A stretch of DNA of 61,621 bases. It comes from Verrucomicrobiota bacterium. Its GTDB lineage: Bacteria; Verrucomicrobiota; Kiritimatiellia; SS1-B-03-39; UBA6053. This document shows positions 7,438 to 16,784 of the stretch, piece by piece (the stretch's first letter is position 1; the number at the start of each line of letters is the position of its first letter). The position numbers and the translations under genes are program-made. The stretch spans positions 1-61,621 of the forward strand of contig JAFIGD010000030.1 of the NCBI GenBank assembly GCA_020831625.1. Reading direction: 5' to 3'. The notes under the pieces were generated by a model, which did no database searches, was not told where the DNA came from, and saw only the letters and a program-made list of their open reading frames with translations.

Positions 7438-9513
7438 ATGAAATATTCCATGCTCTTTCTGGCGATGCTTGCTCCCGTGTTTTTGTTTGCCGATTCCGCC
7501 GAGCTTCCACCCCTTCTCGTCACCGCCGGACGGCGGTCCGAGGAACGCGACCGGAGTCCCCGCCGCATTGAAATCCGCGATGAGCTGGATCTTCAACTGG
7601 GCCGCATGCCCCGCTCCCTTCCCGAGGCCCTCCGCGAAACCCCCTCGGTCATGATCCAAAAAACCGGTCACGGCCAGGGCTCTCCCTACCTGCGGGGCTG
7701 GACCGGATTCCGCACCCTCATGATGATCGACGGCGTGCGGCTCAACAACAGCACCTTCCGCGACGGCCCCAACCAGTACTGGTCCACCATCGACACCCTC
7801 AGCCTGCGCCAACTGGAGCTGGTCCTCGGTCCAGGCTCCGTCCTGTACGGCTCCGACGCCATCGGCGGAACCGTCCAGGTCTTCACCTCCGATCCGCTCG
7901 CCCGCGCCGACGCCGGGGAGCGCGGCCGCGCGTATGTCCGCGGCGCCACCGCCGAACGCGCCGGATTCACCCGCATTGAATCCGTCTCCCCTCTCGGCGA
8001 AAACGCCGCCGCCCAGACCGGCGTCACCTACAAAAACCACGGCAATCTCCGCTCCGGCGACGGACGCCAGCCCGGCACCGCCTACCGGGAATGGGGCGCG
8101 GACGCCAAAGTCGCAGGCCGCAATCCCGCCGGCGACCGCTGGACCTTCGCCTTTCAGGAGTACCGCATTCTCGACGCCCCCCGCACCCACCGCACCCGGG
8201 ACGCCGTCCCCTTCAACGGCACCGACACCGGCACCGACCGCCGCCTCGATTTCGACCAGGGGCGAAGCCTGATCTACGGCCTCTGGGAACAACCGGAACC
8301 CTCCGGGCCCTTCCGCGACCTTCGCCTCCAGATCAGTTGGCATCAGCAGCGCGAAGATCAAATCCGCGTCCGCGAAACCGGACGCCGTGACGAGAGCGGC
8401 TTTCAGGTCGACACCCCCGGCATCTCCCTTCAGGGCGCTCTGGGCGATCCCGACCGGACCTGGATCCTCGGCACCGACACCTACTACGACCGCGTCTCCA
8501 GCTACGGCCGTGTCTTTCCCGATCCAGACGCCCCCCCGCAGCGCCAGATTCAGGGGCCCGTCGGCGATGAGGCCACCTACCTCACCACCGGAGCCTTCCT
8601 GCGGCACCTCCGCACTCTCGCCCCCCACACCGTCGCCGACCTCGGCCTCCGCGGGGAATACAGCCGCGCCCGGGTGGACCGTTTCCGCAATCCCCAGACC
8701 GGCGAACCGGATTCCCTCAACTCCGATTGGACTTCACTGGTCTCCAGCCTTCACCTGCGCCGCGACCTCACCGACACCCTTCAACTCCACGGCGGCGTCG
8801 CCCAGGGCTTCCGCGCCCCCAACCTCTCCGACCTCACCAGCCTCGGCGTCGCCCGCAGCGGCGAAGTCGAACTTCCCACCCCCTCCCTCGATCCCGAAAC
8901 CTTTCTCAATTACGAACTGGGACTCCGCCGCCACCGCGGCACCCTGCGCGGGGAACTCACCTTCTGGTACACCGACGCCCGCGACCTGATTACCCGCAGG
9001 CCCACCGGCGAAACCCTGGGCGGCGAACCCGCCGTCACCAAAACCAACGCCGCCTCCGGCCACCTCCGGGGCGTCGAAGCCACCCTCGAGTGGGAGCCCC
9101 ACACCGCCTGGCGTTTCTGGACCGCCGCCAGTTGGCAGACAGGAACGGTCGACAGCTTTCCCGGCCCCGAACCCGTCATCACCCGCGAGCCGTTCAGCCG
9201 CCTCATGCCCCTCACCGTCCATCTCGGCGCCCGCCACTGGCTGCGGGAACATCTTTGGACCGAACTCGTCGTGACCCACGCCGAGAAGGCGGACAAACTG
9301 TCTGCGGGCGACCGCCGCGACACCCAGCGCATACCGCCCGGGGGCACGCCCGGCTACACCGTCGCCCACCTCCGCTTCGGCATGGAGGTCAGCCCCGGTC
9401 TCCACATCAGCCTCGCGGTTGAAAACCTCCTCGACGAAAATTACCGCGTGCACGGCTCCGGCCTCAACGAACCCGGCCGCAACCTCGTCCTTGCCCTCGA
9501 CAAACGCTTCTGA
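7438..9513 (+). CDS. TonB-dependent outer-membrane receptor
   Basis: 691 residues with signal peptide MKYSMLFLAMLAPVFLFA. A TonB-box-like stretch (LPPLLVTAGRR) precedes the plug domain: LPEALRETPSVMIQKTG, PYLRGWTGFRTLMMIDGVRLN, LELVLGPGSVLYGSDAIGGTV. The rest is a 22-strand-type barrel ending in NLLDENYRVHGSGLNEPGRN and a terminal Phe, the outer-membrane insertion signal. The length and TonB_dep_Rec pattern resemble siderophore, haem or cobalamin receptors more than SusC. The substrate is not evident. The 66-bp leader is too short for a cobalamin riboswitch. It stands alone, convergent with the oxidoreductase downstream. Confidence 0.9.
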   Translation: MKYSMLFLAMLAPVFLFADSAELPPLLVTAGRRSEERDRSPRRIEIRDELDLQLGRMPRSLPEALRETPSVMIQKTGHGQGSPYLRGWTGFRTLMMIDGVRLNNSTFRDGPNQYWSTIDTLSLRQLELVLGPGSVLYGSDAIGGTVQVFTSDPLARADAGERGRAYVRGATAERAGFTRIESVSPLGENAAAQTGVTYKNHGNLRSGDGRQPGTAYREWGADAKVAGRNPAGDRWTFAFQEYRILDAPRTHRTRDAVPFNGTDTGTDRRLDFDQGRSLIYGLWEQPEPSGPFRDLRLQISWHQQREDQIRVRETGRRDESGFQVDTPGISLQGALGDPDRTWILGTDTYYDRVSSYGRVFPDPDAPPQRQIQGPVGDEATYLTTGAFLRHLRTLAPHTVADLGLRGEYSRARVDRFRNPQTGEPDSLNSDWTSLVSSLHLRRDLTDTLQLHGGVAQGFRAPNLSDLTSLGVARSGEVELPTPSLDPETFLNYELGLRRHRGTLRGELTFWYTDARDLITRRPTGETLGGEPAVTKTNAASGHLRGVEATLEWEPHTAWRFWTAASWQTGTVDSFPGPEPVITREPFSRLMPLTVHLGARHWLREHLWTELVVTHAEKADKLSAGDRRDTQRIPPGGTPGYTVAHLRFGMEVSPGLHISLAVENLLDENYRVHGSGLNEPGRNLVLALDKRF

Positions 9514-9548
9514 AAACGTACCGGGACTCTTAAGGCCACGCCCGCCGC

Positions 9549-10562
9549 TTACACCGGCGGGACGGACAGAATTTTCTGCATGATCTCCAGGACATGCGCC
9601 GCCAGATCCCCGTCGGCCTGATAGGTTCCGCCGTTTTCAATGGCCTCCGCCATCTCTGCAACGCCCAGACCCCGGCTGTTCTCCGAATAGGCATTCACAT
9701 GCGGCAGAATCGTTTCTTCTTTATTCTTCACCAACACCACGTCGCCGCCGAAGATGTTGGGGTCCGGCACCCGCAATCCGCCCTCGGTTCCGGACAGGGT
9801 GATGGGCGGAAGGCCGGGGTTGACCCCGTCAAACGATGTGACCAGCGTCCCCGCCGCGCCGCATTCGAAATCAAGAAGCGCGGTGATGTGCGTGTCCACC
9901 TCCACGGAGATTTCCGTGCCCTTCAGCGGGTTGCTGGTGATCATCCGCGTCGGAAACGTCTTGCGGTTCACGGCCTGCACCGACCGCACCTTCCCCAGCA
10001 TGGCCACCATGGCGGTGAGATAATAGGGGCCCATATCCATCAGGGGACCGCCGCCTTGCTGATAGTAAAAGGCCGGGGCCGGATGCCAGCTTTCATGCCC
10101 GCGGCAAATCATATGCCCCGTCACCGAGACCGGTATCCCGATCAAGCCCTCCTTCACCGCCCGCGCCGCAGTCTGAATGCCCGCGCCTAAAAACGTGTCG
10201 GGGGCGCAATCCACACGGACGCCGTGCTTCTCCGCCTCCCGCTGGAGTTCCGCAGCCTGATCCGTGTTCAGGGCCATCGGCTTTTCAGAGTAATGATGCT
10301 TGCCGGCCCGCACACAGGCAAGCCCGACCGGGTGGTGCGCCTGAGGAAGGGTGAGGTTCAGCACCAGCCCGATTTCCGGGTCGGCGAGCAGCTCTTCCAC
10401 TGTCACCGCTTCAACGCCGGGATGGGCGTCGGCAACCGCCTTGGCTTTGGCCGGATCCAGGTCCGCGCAGGCGCGAAGCGTCACCTGCGGCCAGAGGCCG
10501 GAGGTGAAATTTTTCACATAAATGCCGCTGATGTTTCCGCAGCCGATAATACCAATATTCAT
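9549..10562 (-). CDS. Gfo/Idh/MocA family oxidoreductase
   Basis: 337 residues. The N-terminal Rossmann motif reads MNIGIIGCGNISGIYVKN (GxGxxG). It is followed by the family blocks VLNLTLPQAHHPVGLACVRAGKHHYSEKPMA, where EKP is the NAD(P)-enzyme signature, and GGGPLMDMGPYYLTAM near the catalytic region. These enzymes oxidise or reduce sugars and inositols with NAD(P). The gene follows the ThuA-like gene by 17 bp on the same strand with a GGAG ribosome site. The ThuA plus Gfo/Idh pairing is common in sugar-catabolic operons of PVC bacteria. Substrate unknown. Confidence 0.9.
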   Translation of the reverse strand: MNIGIIGCGNISGIYVKNFTSGLWPQVTLRACADLDPAKAKAVADAHPGVEAVTVEELLADPEIGLVLNLTLPQAHHPVGLACVRAGKHHYSEKPMALNTDQAAELQREAEKHGVRVDCAPDTFLGAGIQTAARAVKEGLIGIPVSVTGHMICRGHESWHPAPAFYYQQGGGPLMDMGPYYLTAMVAMLGKVRSVQAVNRKTFPTRMITSNPLKGTEISVEVDTHITALLDFECGAAGTLVTSFDGVNPGLPPITLSGTEGGLRVPDPNIFGGDVVLVKNKEETILPHVNAYSENSRGLGVAEMAEAIENGGTYQADGDLAAHVLEIMQKILSVPPV

Positions 10563-10579
10563 ATACGTGTCTCCAAAAC

Positions 10580-11299
10580 TTAAATCATTTTTTTGTTACT
10601 GCGGTAGGCATCGCCGTTGACACCGTCGCGGAGCGCGGCATCCTTGCCCTCCGCGGCCCAGAGCAGCCCCCGGCGCATCAGCTCGCGGGCCTCGGGAATG
10701 TCGAAAACATCCGCGTGATGCCCCAGAGCATTGTAATAGACCCGCCCCACACCCCAGCGTTTCGTCCAAACCTGCGGCATGTCCACCTCCCGGTTCGAAC
10801 TGTGGAACCAGGTGGCAGACGGAAACCGCGTTGTCGCCAACACCTCAATCGCCGGATCCACGTGCAGATAATACTGTTCGCTTTTGATCGAAAAGTCCTG
10901 AATCCCCTCCACCAGCGGACTGCTGCTGTTGCGAAGATTGACCCGGTATTCCACCTGATCGCCGCCGGGATGCGACACCCAGTTCGCGCCGGTCATAAAC
11001 TGCCAGGTCACATCCTTGCGGAACGCGTCGCACATGCCGCCATGGCAGCCCGCCAGCCCTGTTCCGTCCGCCACCGCGTTCACCACATTGTTCGACCACG
11101 CCGGATCGATTTCCCCCATGGTCCAGATCGGAACAATCAGATGCAGGTCGCGCAGCCGTTCCAGGTCCGCGAACGCCTCCAGCGAATCAGAGCGGGTCAC
11201 AGAAAACCCCTCCTGCTCCAGCATCTCCGCAAACAGGGCCGAAACCTTGTCCGGTTCATGTCCGTCCCAGCCGCCATATACAATCAGTGCTTTTTTCAT
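10580..11299 (-). CDS. ThuA-like domain protein (glutamine-amidotransferase fold)
   Basis: 239 residues from the ATG at 11299, which begins directly with the fold (MKKALIVYGGWDGHEPDKVS). A longer version from 11347 would add a basic tail and is less likely. Characteristic ThuA segments are LHLIVPIWTMGEID, GLAGCHGGMCDAFR, HPGGDQVEYRVN, and a late block WTKRWGVGRVYYNALGHHADVF. ThuA-like proteins are implicated in trehalose and related disaccharide catabolism through 3-keto sugars, often with Gfo/Idh oxidoreductases, which is the neighbour here. Divergent from the AraC regulator, which is the likely controller. Confidence 0.85.
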   Translation of the reverse strand: MKKALIVYGGWDGHEPDKVSALFAEMLEQEGFSVTRSDSLEAFADLERLRDLHLIVPIWTMGEIDPAWSNNVVNAVADGTGLAGCHGGMCDAFRKDVTWQFMTGANWVSHPGGDQVEYRVNLRNSSSPLVEGIQDFSIKSEQYYLHVDPAIEVLATTRFPSATWFHSSNREVDMPQVWTKRWGVGRVYYNALGHHADVFDIPEARELMRRGLLWAAEGKDAALRDGVNGDAYRSNKKMI

Positions 11300-11373
11300 C
11301 GGTCTTTTTCCAATCGGTGTTTTGACTCGTTTTCGAACTTTTGACACTATATCAGACTCTAAAACTCCTTGAA

Positions 11374-12237
11374 ATGGAAGAATTGATTTTAAATATGGAC
11401 AATATGATATACCATCTCGGTCATCTCCCCCGATATCATTCCAACGGATTTTCGGTGCAAACCATTGGCCACACGCTCAAATCCGCCCCGGGGTTTATTC
11501 GAGAACGGCGGTTTGCCTCGGTGAATTTCTCCTTTATTCTGGGAGGCGCGGGCTCCGCTCAGGTGAATGCGGCGCCCCGGGTCAACATTAAAGCCCCTTG
11601 TGTGATCACGCAGGCGCCCGGGCACGTTTACTCCTATGGTCCGGAAGCGGGGCAAACTTGGCGGGAACTCTTTTTCATCTTTCCGGAAACCACCCTGGCT
11701 CCCTGGACAGATCTTCAGCTCTTCAACCCCACAGAACAAATTTGGAGCATCTCCAACAAGGCCGCGGTGGAGTCCCGGATCCAATCCCTCCTCCTCACCC
11801 TGGAGCAGCGGGACAGCAACGGCATGGCGGATGTGATTGACCGCCTCTGCGAACTGCTCATCCTCGAAAGCCGGCGCATGTCCCCGCCCCGCAACCTTCC
11901 CCGGCTGCACACCCGCCTCTATGCGCTTCGGGAGGAAATCGATCTGCATCCCGAGCGCGACTATGATTTCCCAAAGCTCGCCCGCACCTGTGGCTGCGCC
12001 TACTCCACCTTCCGCCGGGACTGGAAAATCCTCTTCGGCAAGCCCCCCGGCAAATACCATGGCGACCGCCGCCTGCAGGAGGCCCGCCGTTTGCTCGTGG
12101 AATCCAGCCTGACCATCGGTGAAATCGCCTCCCGGCTCGGGTTCGAAGACGCCCTGTACTTTTCCCGCCGGTTCCATGAACACGCCGGTCAAACCGCCAG
12201 CGATTACCGGCGCATCAACGAACCCGGCGGAAATTAA
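11374..12237 (+). CDS. AraC-family transcriptional regulator
   Basis: About 287 residues. The N-terminal ~160 residues form a cupin-like sensing domain (FILGGAGSAQVNAAPRVNIK, APGHVYSYGPEAG). The last ~95 residues carry two helix-turn-helix units of AraC type: DFPKLARTCGCAYSTFRRDWKILFG and LTIGEIASRLGFEDALYFSRRFHEHAGQTASDYR. The start is uncertain: ATG at 11374 or 11395, or TTG at 11341. None has a strong ribosome site. It is divergent from ThuA and Gfo/Idh, so it probably activates them in response to a sugar, and may also act on the sulfatase 69 bp downstream. Confidence 0.88.
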   Translation: MEELILNMDNMIYHLGHLPRYHSNGFSVQTIGHTLKSAPGFIRERRFASVNFSFILGGAGSAQVNAAPRVNIKAPCVITQAPGHVYSYGPEAGQTWRELFFIFPETTLAPWTDLQLFNPTEQIWSISNKAAVESRIQSLLLTLEQRDSNGMADVIDRLCELLILESRRMSPPRNLPRLHTRLYALREEIDLHPERDYDFPKLARTCGCAYSTFRRDWKILFGKPPGKYHGDRRLQEARRLLVESSLTIGEIASRLGFEDALYFSRRFHEHAGQTASDYRRINEPGGN

Positions 12238-12306
12238 CCCGCATATCACGGCAAACACATCCGAGTCCGGTGTTGCCATTTCAACCGGTTCGAATAGACT
12301 GACTCC

Positions 12307-13740
12307 ATGCCCGATTCGCCGCATATTCTGCTCTTTATTTCCGACCAGCACCGGGCCGACTGCATCGCCGCCGCCGGTGACCCGCGGGTGCTGACCCCGC
12401 ATTTGGACCGGCTTTTCCGGGAAGGCGCCTCCTTTCAGGCCGCATACTGCAATTCGCCGGTCTGCGGCCCCAGCCGCATGTCGCTGCTCACAGGTCAAAT
12501 GCCCGCCGCCAACGGCGTCCTCACCAACCGCCAGGCGCTCGCCTCCCATGTACCCACCCTCGCACACAGCCTGAGCGCCGCCGGATACGACACCGTCCTC
12601 TGCGGCCGCATGCACTTTATCGGCCCGGACCAGCTCCACGGATTTCAGGAACGCCTCGTCGGCGATATCGGCCCGGTCACCCCCGGATTCCATGAAACCC
12701 CAACCGGCCCCTTCGCCCACACCACCGGACAACACCGCGACACCCTCCGTGTCAGCGGCCCCGGCACCTGCCCCAGCCAGCTCTACGACGACGAAGTGGT
12801 GCGGCACGCCTGCGACCGCCTCGCCCGTCAACCCGCCGGCAAACCCCTCTTCCTCGTCATCGGCACCTACGGCCCACACAACCCCTACACCTGCCGTCCC
12901 GACCTCTACGAACACTACATCCAGGCCCTCCCCCGCCCCGCCATGGAGGAGATTCACGCCCGGTGGACCGGCGCCCATCCCCTCCTCTCCGCCTGGCGCG
13001 AAACCCGCGGCATGACCGAACTCACCGCCGAAGAACTCCATCGCTCCCGCGCCGCCTATTACGGCATGGTCGAGGAAACCGACGAACGCGTCGGAACCGT
13101 ACTCAACGCGATCGACCGAATGCCCGGAGCCGAAAACACCCTGTTCGCCTACCTTTCGGATCACGGAGACATGGCCGGCGAACACGGCATGTTCTGGAAA
13201 TCCTGCTTTCTGGAGGGCTCCGTCCGCGTTCCCCTTGTCTTTCGGGGAAAAAATATCCTGCCCGGCAAACAAATCTCCGCACCGGTCAGCCTGCTCGACC
13301 TGACCCCCACCCTCTGCGGCTTCGCCGAAGCCCCCCCGCCGCCGCACGCCGAAGGCCTCTCGCTCAAAGACCCGCTCACCCTCCCCCGCGCGTATCCCCC
13401 GGCGGACCGTCCGGTGCTCTCCGTGCTCGTCGATCCCAAAGCCGGACCGCAGGCCATGGTGCGCAAAGGGGAAATCAAGCACGTCAAAGCCCGAAACCTC
13501 CCGACGCCCCATTGCACGCGAGTCCCCGCCGACAACGAACTCCGTCACGATCCGGACGCACTCAGAGAATCCCCCACGCTGATGGACACACACGGCCCCT
13601 CCCCCGAAGTCTGGGCGGATATGGAGCGCGCCCACCGTCAGTCCCCCGAACTCAACGCCTTCTTCGCGAACGTCCCCGCCCCCGCGCACCGCGCCCGCGA
13701 TCAATGGGTGCCCGATCCCGCCGCCCTCAAACGGCTGTAA
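12307..13740 (+). CDS. Sulfatase (type I, formylglycine-dependent)
   Basis: 477 residues. The metal-binding N-terminus ILLFISDQHRADC and the sulfatase signature CGPSRMSLLTGQ (Cys53, converted to formylglycine) are intact. Later metal and substrate segments FAYLSDHGDMAGEHGMFWK are also present. It hydrolyses a sulfate ester, probably on a carbohydrate. There is no signal peptide, so it appears cytosolic. It lies outside the island and follows the AraC regulator on the same strand. Confidence 0.9.
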   Translation: MPDSPHILLFISDQHRADCIAAAGDPRVLTPHLDRLFREGASFQAAYCNSPVCGPSRMSLLTGQMPAANGVLTNRQALASHVPTLAHSLSAAGYDTVLCGRMHFIGPDQLHGFQERLVGDIGPVTPGFHETPTGPFAHTTGQHRDTLRVSGPGTCPSQLYDDEVVRHACDRLARQPAGKPLFLVIGTYGPHNPYTCRPDLYEHYIQALPRPAMEEIHARWTGAHPLLSAWRETRGMTELTAEELHRSRAAYYGMVEETDERVGTVLNAIDRMPGAENTLFAYLSDHGDMAGEHGMFWKSCFLEGSVRVPLVFRGKNILPGKQISAPVSLLDLTPTLCGFAEAPPPPHAEGLSLKDPLTLPRAYPPADRPVLSVLVDPKAGPQAMVRKGEIKHVKARNLPTPHCTRVPADNELRHDPDALRESPTLMDTHGPSPEVWADMERAHRQSPELNAFFANVPAPAHRARDQWVPDPAALKRL

Positions 13741-13794
13741 AATCCATGATCATATAAGATTGAGTCCCCGCGGTTCCATCCATAAGCACGCGCC

Positions 13795-16653
13795 ATGATT
13801 TTGGTGTACGAACTTCTGGAACCCCGCAACAACGCCCTCTCCGTGCAAATCTACGGCATGGAAATTGAGGAAGGACTGCCCATGCGCGGCACCCGCTATC
13901 CCGCCCAGCCGCAACGCCTGCTCGATAAAGGCATGTCCGGACTCACCCTCAGTAAGCAGGACCGCAAAATCCTCCTTAATATGATCATACAAGGCCAGAC
14001 CGGCAGCGCCCGGGCCGTTTTCCGCGGCCGCGACGCCCACCGCCTGATCGAACTCCTCATCCAAACCGGACGCGCCTACGCCTGGAATCACCCCGAAAGC
14101 CCTCTCGCCTTCGAACCCCGTCCCGCCAACGCACCGCTTGCCTGGAAAACCGCCGACATTGGCTTTGCCCCCACCGTCCGGCTCCCCGGGGATTGCAGCC
14201 TTCTCCCCGCCAAACCGATGCTCCTGCTCCACAGCCCTTCAGGCGTTTGCCAACCGCTCGGCCCGCCCGAACTCGACGATGCCGCCTGGGCCTGGCTCAC
14301 CACCCCGCCCATGCCCGAAACCGCCGTCAACCGCTTTTTTCAAACCCTGACCGACCGCTATCCGCACGCCGGACTTCCCCCGCCCCCCTCCCTCGAACAT
14401 GTCGTCCTCAATCACTTCGACCCCGTTCCCGGCCTGCACATCCATCTCGTGCCGGCCGACCGCGAAGACCGCTTCCTTGCCGAGCCCCTCTTCTATTACG
14501 GCGATAAAACCTTCCCACCCGCCACCAAAACCGAACGGATCCGTTTCCTCTACGAGGACCAGCTCGTGGAGGCTCCCCGCATGCTCGGCGCGGAACAGGC
14601 CGCCCTCGGCACCCTGGAAGAAAACGGAATGACCCCCTGCGCCGCCCCAAGCGCCGGGGATCTCTTCTCCGCCTCCAAAACCCAACGCGGCTGGGAGCCC
14701 GTGCAGCCCCTCACCTGGACCACCTTTTTCACCGAAACCACAAACACCCTCCAGTCCAAAGGCTGGCGGATCACCTTCGAACACAACGCCCAACCCCACC
14801 TCCCCTCAAAAGAAGACGGGTACGCCGAGTTCACCGAATCCAAACGCGGCTGGATGAGCTTCGAACAGGGCGTCCGCATCGATGGCAAGCCCGTCAACCT
14901 CCTTCCCGCCCTCCACGCCTTCCTCCAGAGCCGCGCCAAACACAGCCTCGACGACATCCGCGCCGAACTCCGCGCCAACGACGTCCCCGTCGCCACCCCC
15001 GAAGGCCTCGTCCTCATTCCCGGCCCCCGCTTCCTGCGCATGGTCGAACAGCTCCACGAACTCTTCGGAGCCGGTGCCCTCGACGCAAACAACCGCCTCC
15101 GCCTCAATCCCTGGCGCGCCGCCGAAGTTGCCGAGGGCACCCCCGGCAACTGGACACCCCCCGAAGAACTCCGGCAGGCCCTCCACCACCTCCGCGGCGC
15201 CCTCACCCTCGAACCCCTCGCCCCGCCGCCCGCCTTTCAGGGCGAACTCCGCGCCTACCAGCAGCGCGGCCTCGCCTGGCTCAACTTCCTCCGCCAAACC
15301 CGCCTCGGCGGCATTCTCGCCGACGACATGGGCCTCGGAAAAACCGTCCAGCTCCTCGCCCTCCTCGCCCTGCAGGCCGAAGAAAACCCCGACCACGAAC
15401 CCGTCCTCATCGTCTGTCCCGCCAGCGTCCTCCCCAACTGGCGCCGCGAATGCCGCCGCTTTACCCCCCACCTCAACATCGCGGTCATGCACGGAGCCGA
15501 CCGCCACGACGACCGCGCCCGCATCGAATCCGCCGACATCCTCCTCACCACCTACACCCTTCTCTGGCGCGACCAGACCTTCTACGAGCAGGTTCCCCTC
15601 TCCATGCTCATTCTCGACGAGGCCCAGGCCGTCAAAAACCCCAAATCCCGCGGCAGCCGCGTCGCCGCCTCCCTCAACGCCCGCCTCAAACTCGCCGTCA
15701 CCGGCACCCCCTGCGAAAACCACCTCGGCGACCTCTGGGCTCTCTTCCACATCGTCCAGCCCGGCTTTCTCGGCGGCGAAAAAGACTTCCGCACCCACTA
15801 CCGCAAACCCATCGAGCAGGAAGGCCGGGGCGCCCTCCGCAGCGCCCTGCAGAACCGCATCCGCCCCCTCCTCCTCCGCCGCACCAAAGACCTCGTCGCC
15901 CGGGATCTGCCGCCCAAAACCGAAATCATCGTCACCATTCCCCTCAGCGAGGTCCAGACCGATCAATATCAGACCATCCGCTCTGCCATGAGCGAAAAAA
16001 TTCAAACCGAAATGGCCGCCAAAGGCCTCAACCAAAGCCGGTTCACCATTCTGGACGCCATGCTCAAGCTGCGACAGACCTGCTGCGACCCGCGCCTCCT
16101 GCAGCCCGAACATCCCTACACCCTGCCCGACGACTCCGCCAAACTCGCCCACCTTATGGAGATGATTCCCGAACTCATCGAAGAGGGCCGCCGCATCCTC
16201 CTCTTCTCCCAGTTCACCTCCATGCTCGACCTCATCAAACCCGAACTCGCCAAACAAAAAATTCCCCATGTCGAAATCCGCGGCGACACCCGCGACCGCG
16301 ACACCCCCGTCCAGCGTTTTCAGAACGGCGAAGTCCCCCTCTTCCTCATCAGCCTCAAAGCCGGCGGCTCCGGCCTCAACCTCACCGCCGCCGACACCGT
16401 CATCCACTACGACCCCTGGTGGAATCCCGCCGTCGAGGCCCAGGCCACCGACCGTGCCCACCGCATCGGCCAGGACAAGCCCGTCTTCGTCTACAAGCTC
16501 ATCACCGAAGGCACCCTCGAAAACACCATCCTCGACATGCAGACCGAAAAACGCAAACTCGCCGGCCTCATCGAATCCGACGACACCTCCGCCTTCAACC
16601 TCACCCAAACCGACCTCCAGCGCCTCCTCGCCCCCCTCGACCTCGACGCATGA
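13795..16653 (+). CDS. SNF2-family helicase, copy A
   Basis: 952 residues. The first ~480 residues are the SNF2-associated region with no zinc-finger motif visible. The ATPase core follows: LADDMGLGKTVQLLALL near residue 512 (Walker A), LILDEAQAVKNP near 607 (DEAQ), LAVTGTPCEN, then the C-terminal helicase half with LLFSQFTSMLDLI, LISLKAGGSGLNLTAADTVI and ATDRAHRIGQ near 888. Such RapA/HepA-like proteins translocate on DNA and remodel protein-DNA complexes. Its stop overlaps the ATG of a dead fragment of SNF2 gene B by 4 bp. That shows A and B once formed a coupled pair, now separated by 31.5 kb. Confidence 0.92.
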   Translation: MILVYELLEPRNNALSVQIYGMEIEEGLPMRGTRYPAQPQRLLDKGMSGLTLSKQDRKILLNMIIQGQTGSARAVFRGRDAHRLIELLIQTGRAYAWNHPESPLAFEPRPANAPLAWKTADIGFAPTVRLPGDCSLLPAKPMLLLHSPSGVCQPLGPPELDDAAWAWLTTPPMPETAVNRFFQTLTDRYPHAGLPPPPSLEHVVLNHFDPVPGLHIHLVPADREDRFLAEPLFYYGDKTFPPATKTERIRFLYEDQLVEAPRMLGAEQAALGTLEENGMTPCAAPSAGDLFSASKTQRGWEPVQPLTWTTFFTETTNTLQSKGWRITFEHNAQPHLPSKEDGYAEFTESKRGWMSFEQGVRIDGKPVNLLPALHAFLQSRAKHSLDDIRAELRANDVPVATPEGLVLIPGPRFLRMVEQLHELFGAGALDANNRLRLNPWRAAEVAEGTPGNWTPPEELRQALHHLRGALTLEPLAPPPAFQGELRAYQQRGLAWLNFLRQTRLGGILADDMGLGKTVQLLALLALQAEENPDHEPVLIVCPASVLPNWRRECRRFTPHLNIAVMHGADRHDDRARIESADILLTTYTLLWRDQTFYEQVPLSMLILDEAQAVKNPKSRGSRVAASLNARLKLAVTGTPCENHLGDLWALFHIVQPGFLGGEKDFRTHYRKPIEQEGRGALRSALQNRIRPLLLRRTKDLVARDLPPKTEIIVTIPLSEVQTDQYQTIRSAMSEKIQTEMAAKGLNQSRFTILDAMLKLRQTCCDPRLLQPEHPYTLPDDSAKLAHLMEMIPELIEEGRRILLFSQFTSMLDLIKPELAKQKIPHVEIRGDTRDRDTPVQRFQNGEVPLFLISLKAGGSGLNLTAADTVIHYDPWWNPAVEAQATDRAHRIGQDKPVFVYKLITEGTLENTILDMQTEKRKLAGLIESDDTSAFNLTQTDLQRLLAPLDLDA

Positions 16654-16730
16654 AAACCCTTTCCCTTGACGCCATCCAATCCTGCACCCTTCCCGCCTAT
16701 TTCGAGGAGGGCAAACGCTGGTTCGACACC
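16647..16730 (+). repeat. Left copy of 84-bp direct repeat flanking the island
   Basis: Matches 48301-48384 at 82 of 84 positions in the same orientation. The differences are T/A at 16667 and C/T at 16724. Covers the start codon and first 27 codons of SNF2 gene B. Acts as the left boundary marker of the inserted segment. Confidence 0.9.
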
Positions 16731-16784
16731 CTGCACATCCCCCAGGTGCTCAACCTGCCGCCCGAGTCATGTCGTCATCCCTAA
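16650..16784 (+). pseudogene. Truncated 5' fragment of SNF2 gene B
   Basis: An ATG overlapping the stop of copy A starts 27 codons (MKTLSLDAIQSCTLPAYFEE and on to WFDT) identical in protein to the start of the intact gene at 48304. Then the sequence jumps to LHIPQVLNLPPES, which matches VHISQVLNIPPED found about 140 codons further along gene B. The join falls at a GACAC shared by both places in gene B (48379 and 48790), suggesting a microhomology deletion. After that the frame runs out at 16784, inside the end of the GntR gene on the other strand. The second part is more diverged (roughly 30 of 39 bases) than the first (82 of 84), so a mosaic origin or a related paralogue is possible. Confidence 0.85.

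Noticed and set aside
9541-9561. GC-rich hairpin CCCGCCG/CGGCGGG between the TonB receptor and the oxidoreductase as a terminator
   Set aside because: No T-run on either strand and it overlaps the end of the oxidoreductase gene; could still impede transcription but cannot be called.
11341-11373. TTGACA at 11341 as -35 box, or TTG as start of the AraC gene
   Set aside because: No acceptable -10 element at 16-18 bp, and the extra residues from the TTG show no conservation pattern.
11389-13704. 771-codon minus-strand frame across the AraC and sulfatase genes
   Set aside because: Spans two clear genes antisense; low-complexity Gly/Ala/Val composition.
15450-16784. 444-codon plus-strand frame through the end of SNF2 copy A
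   Set aside because: Out-of-frame shadow (Arg/Pro/His-rich); only its last 44 codons, from 16650, are meaningful and are listed as the gene B fragment.
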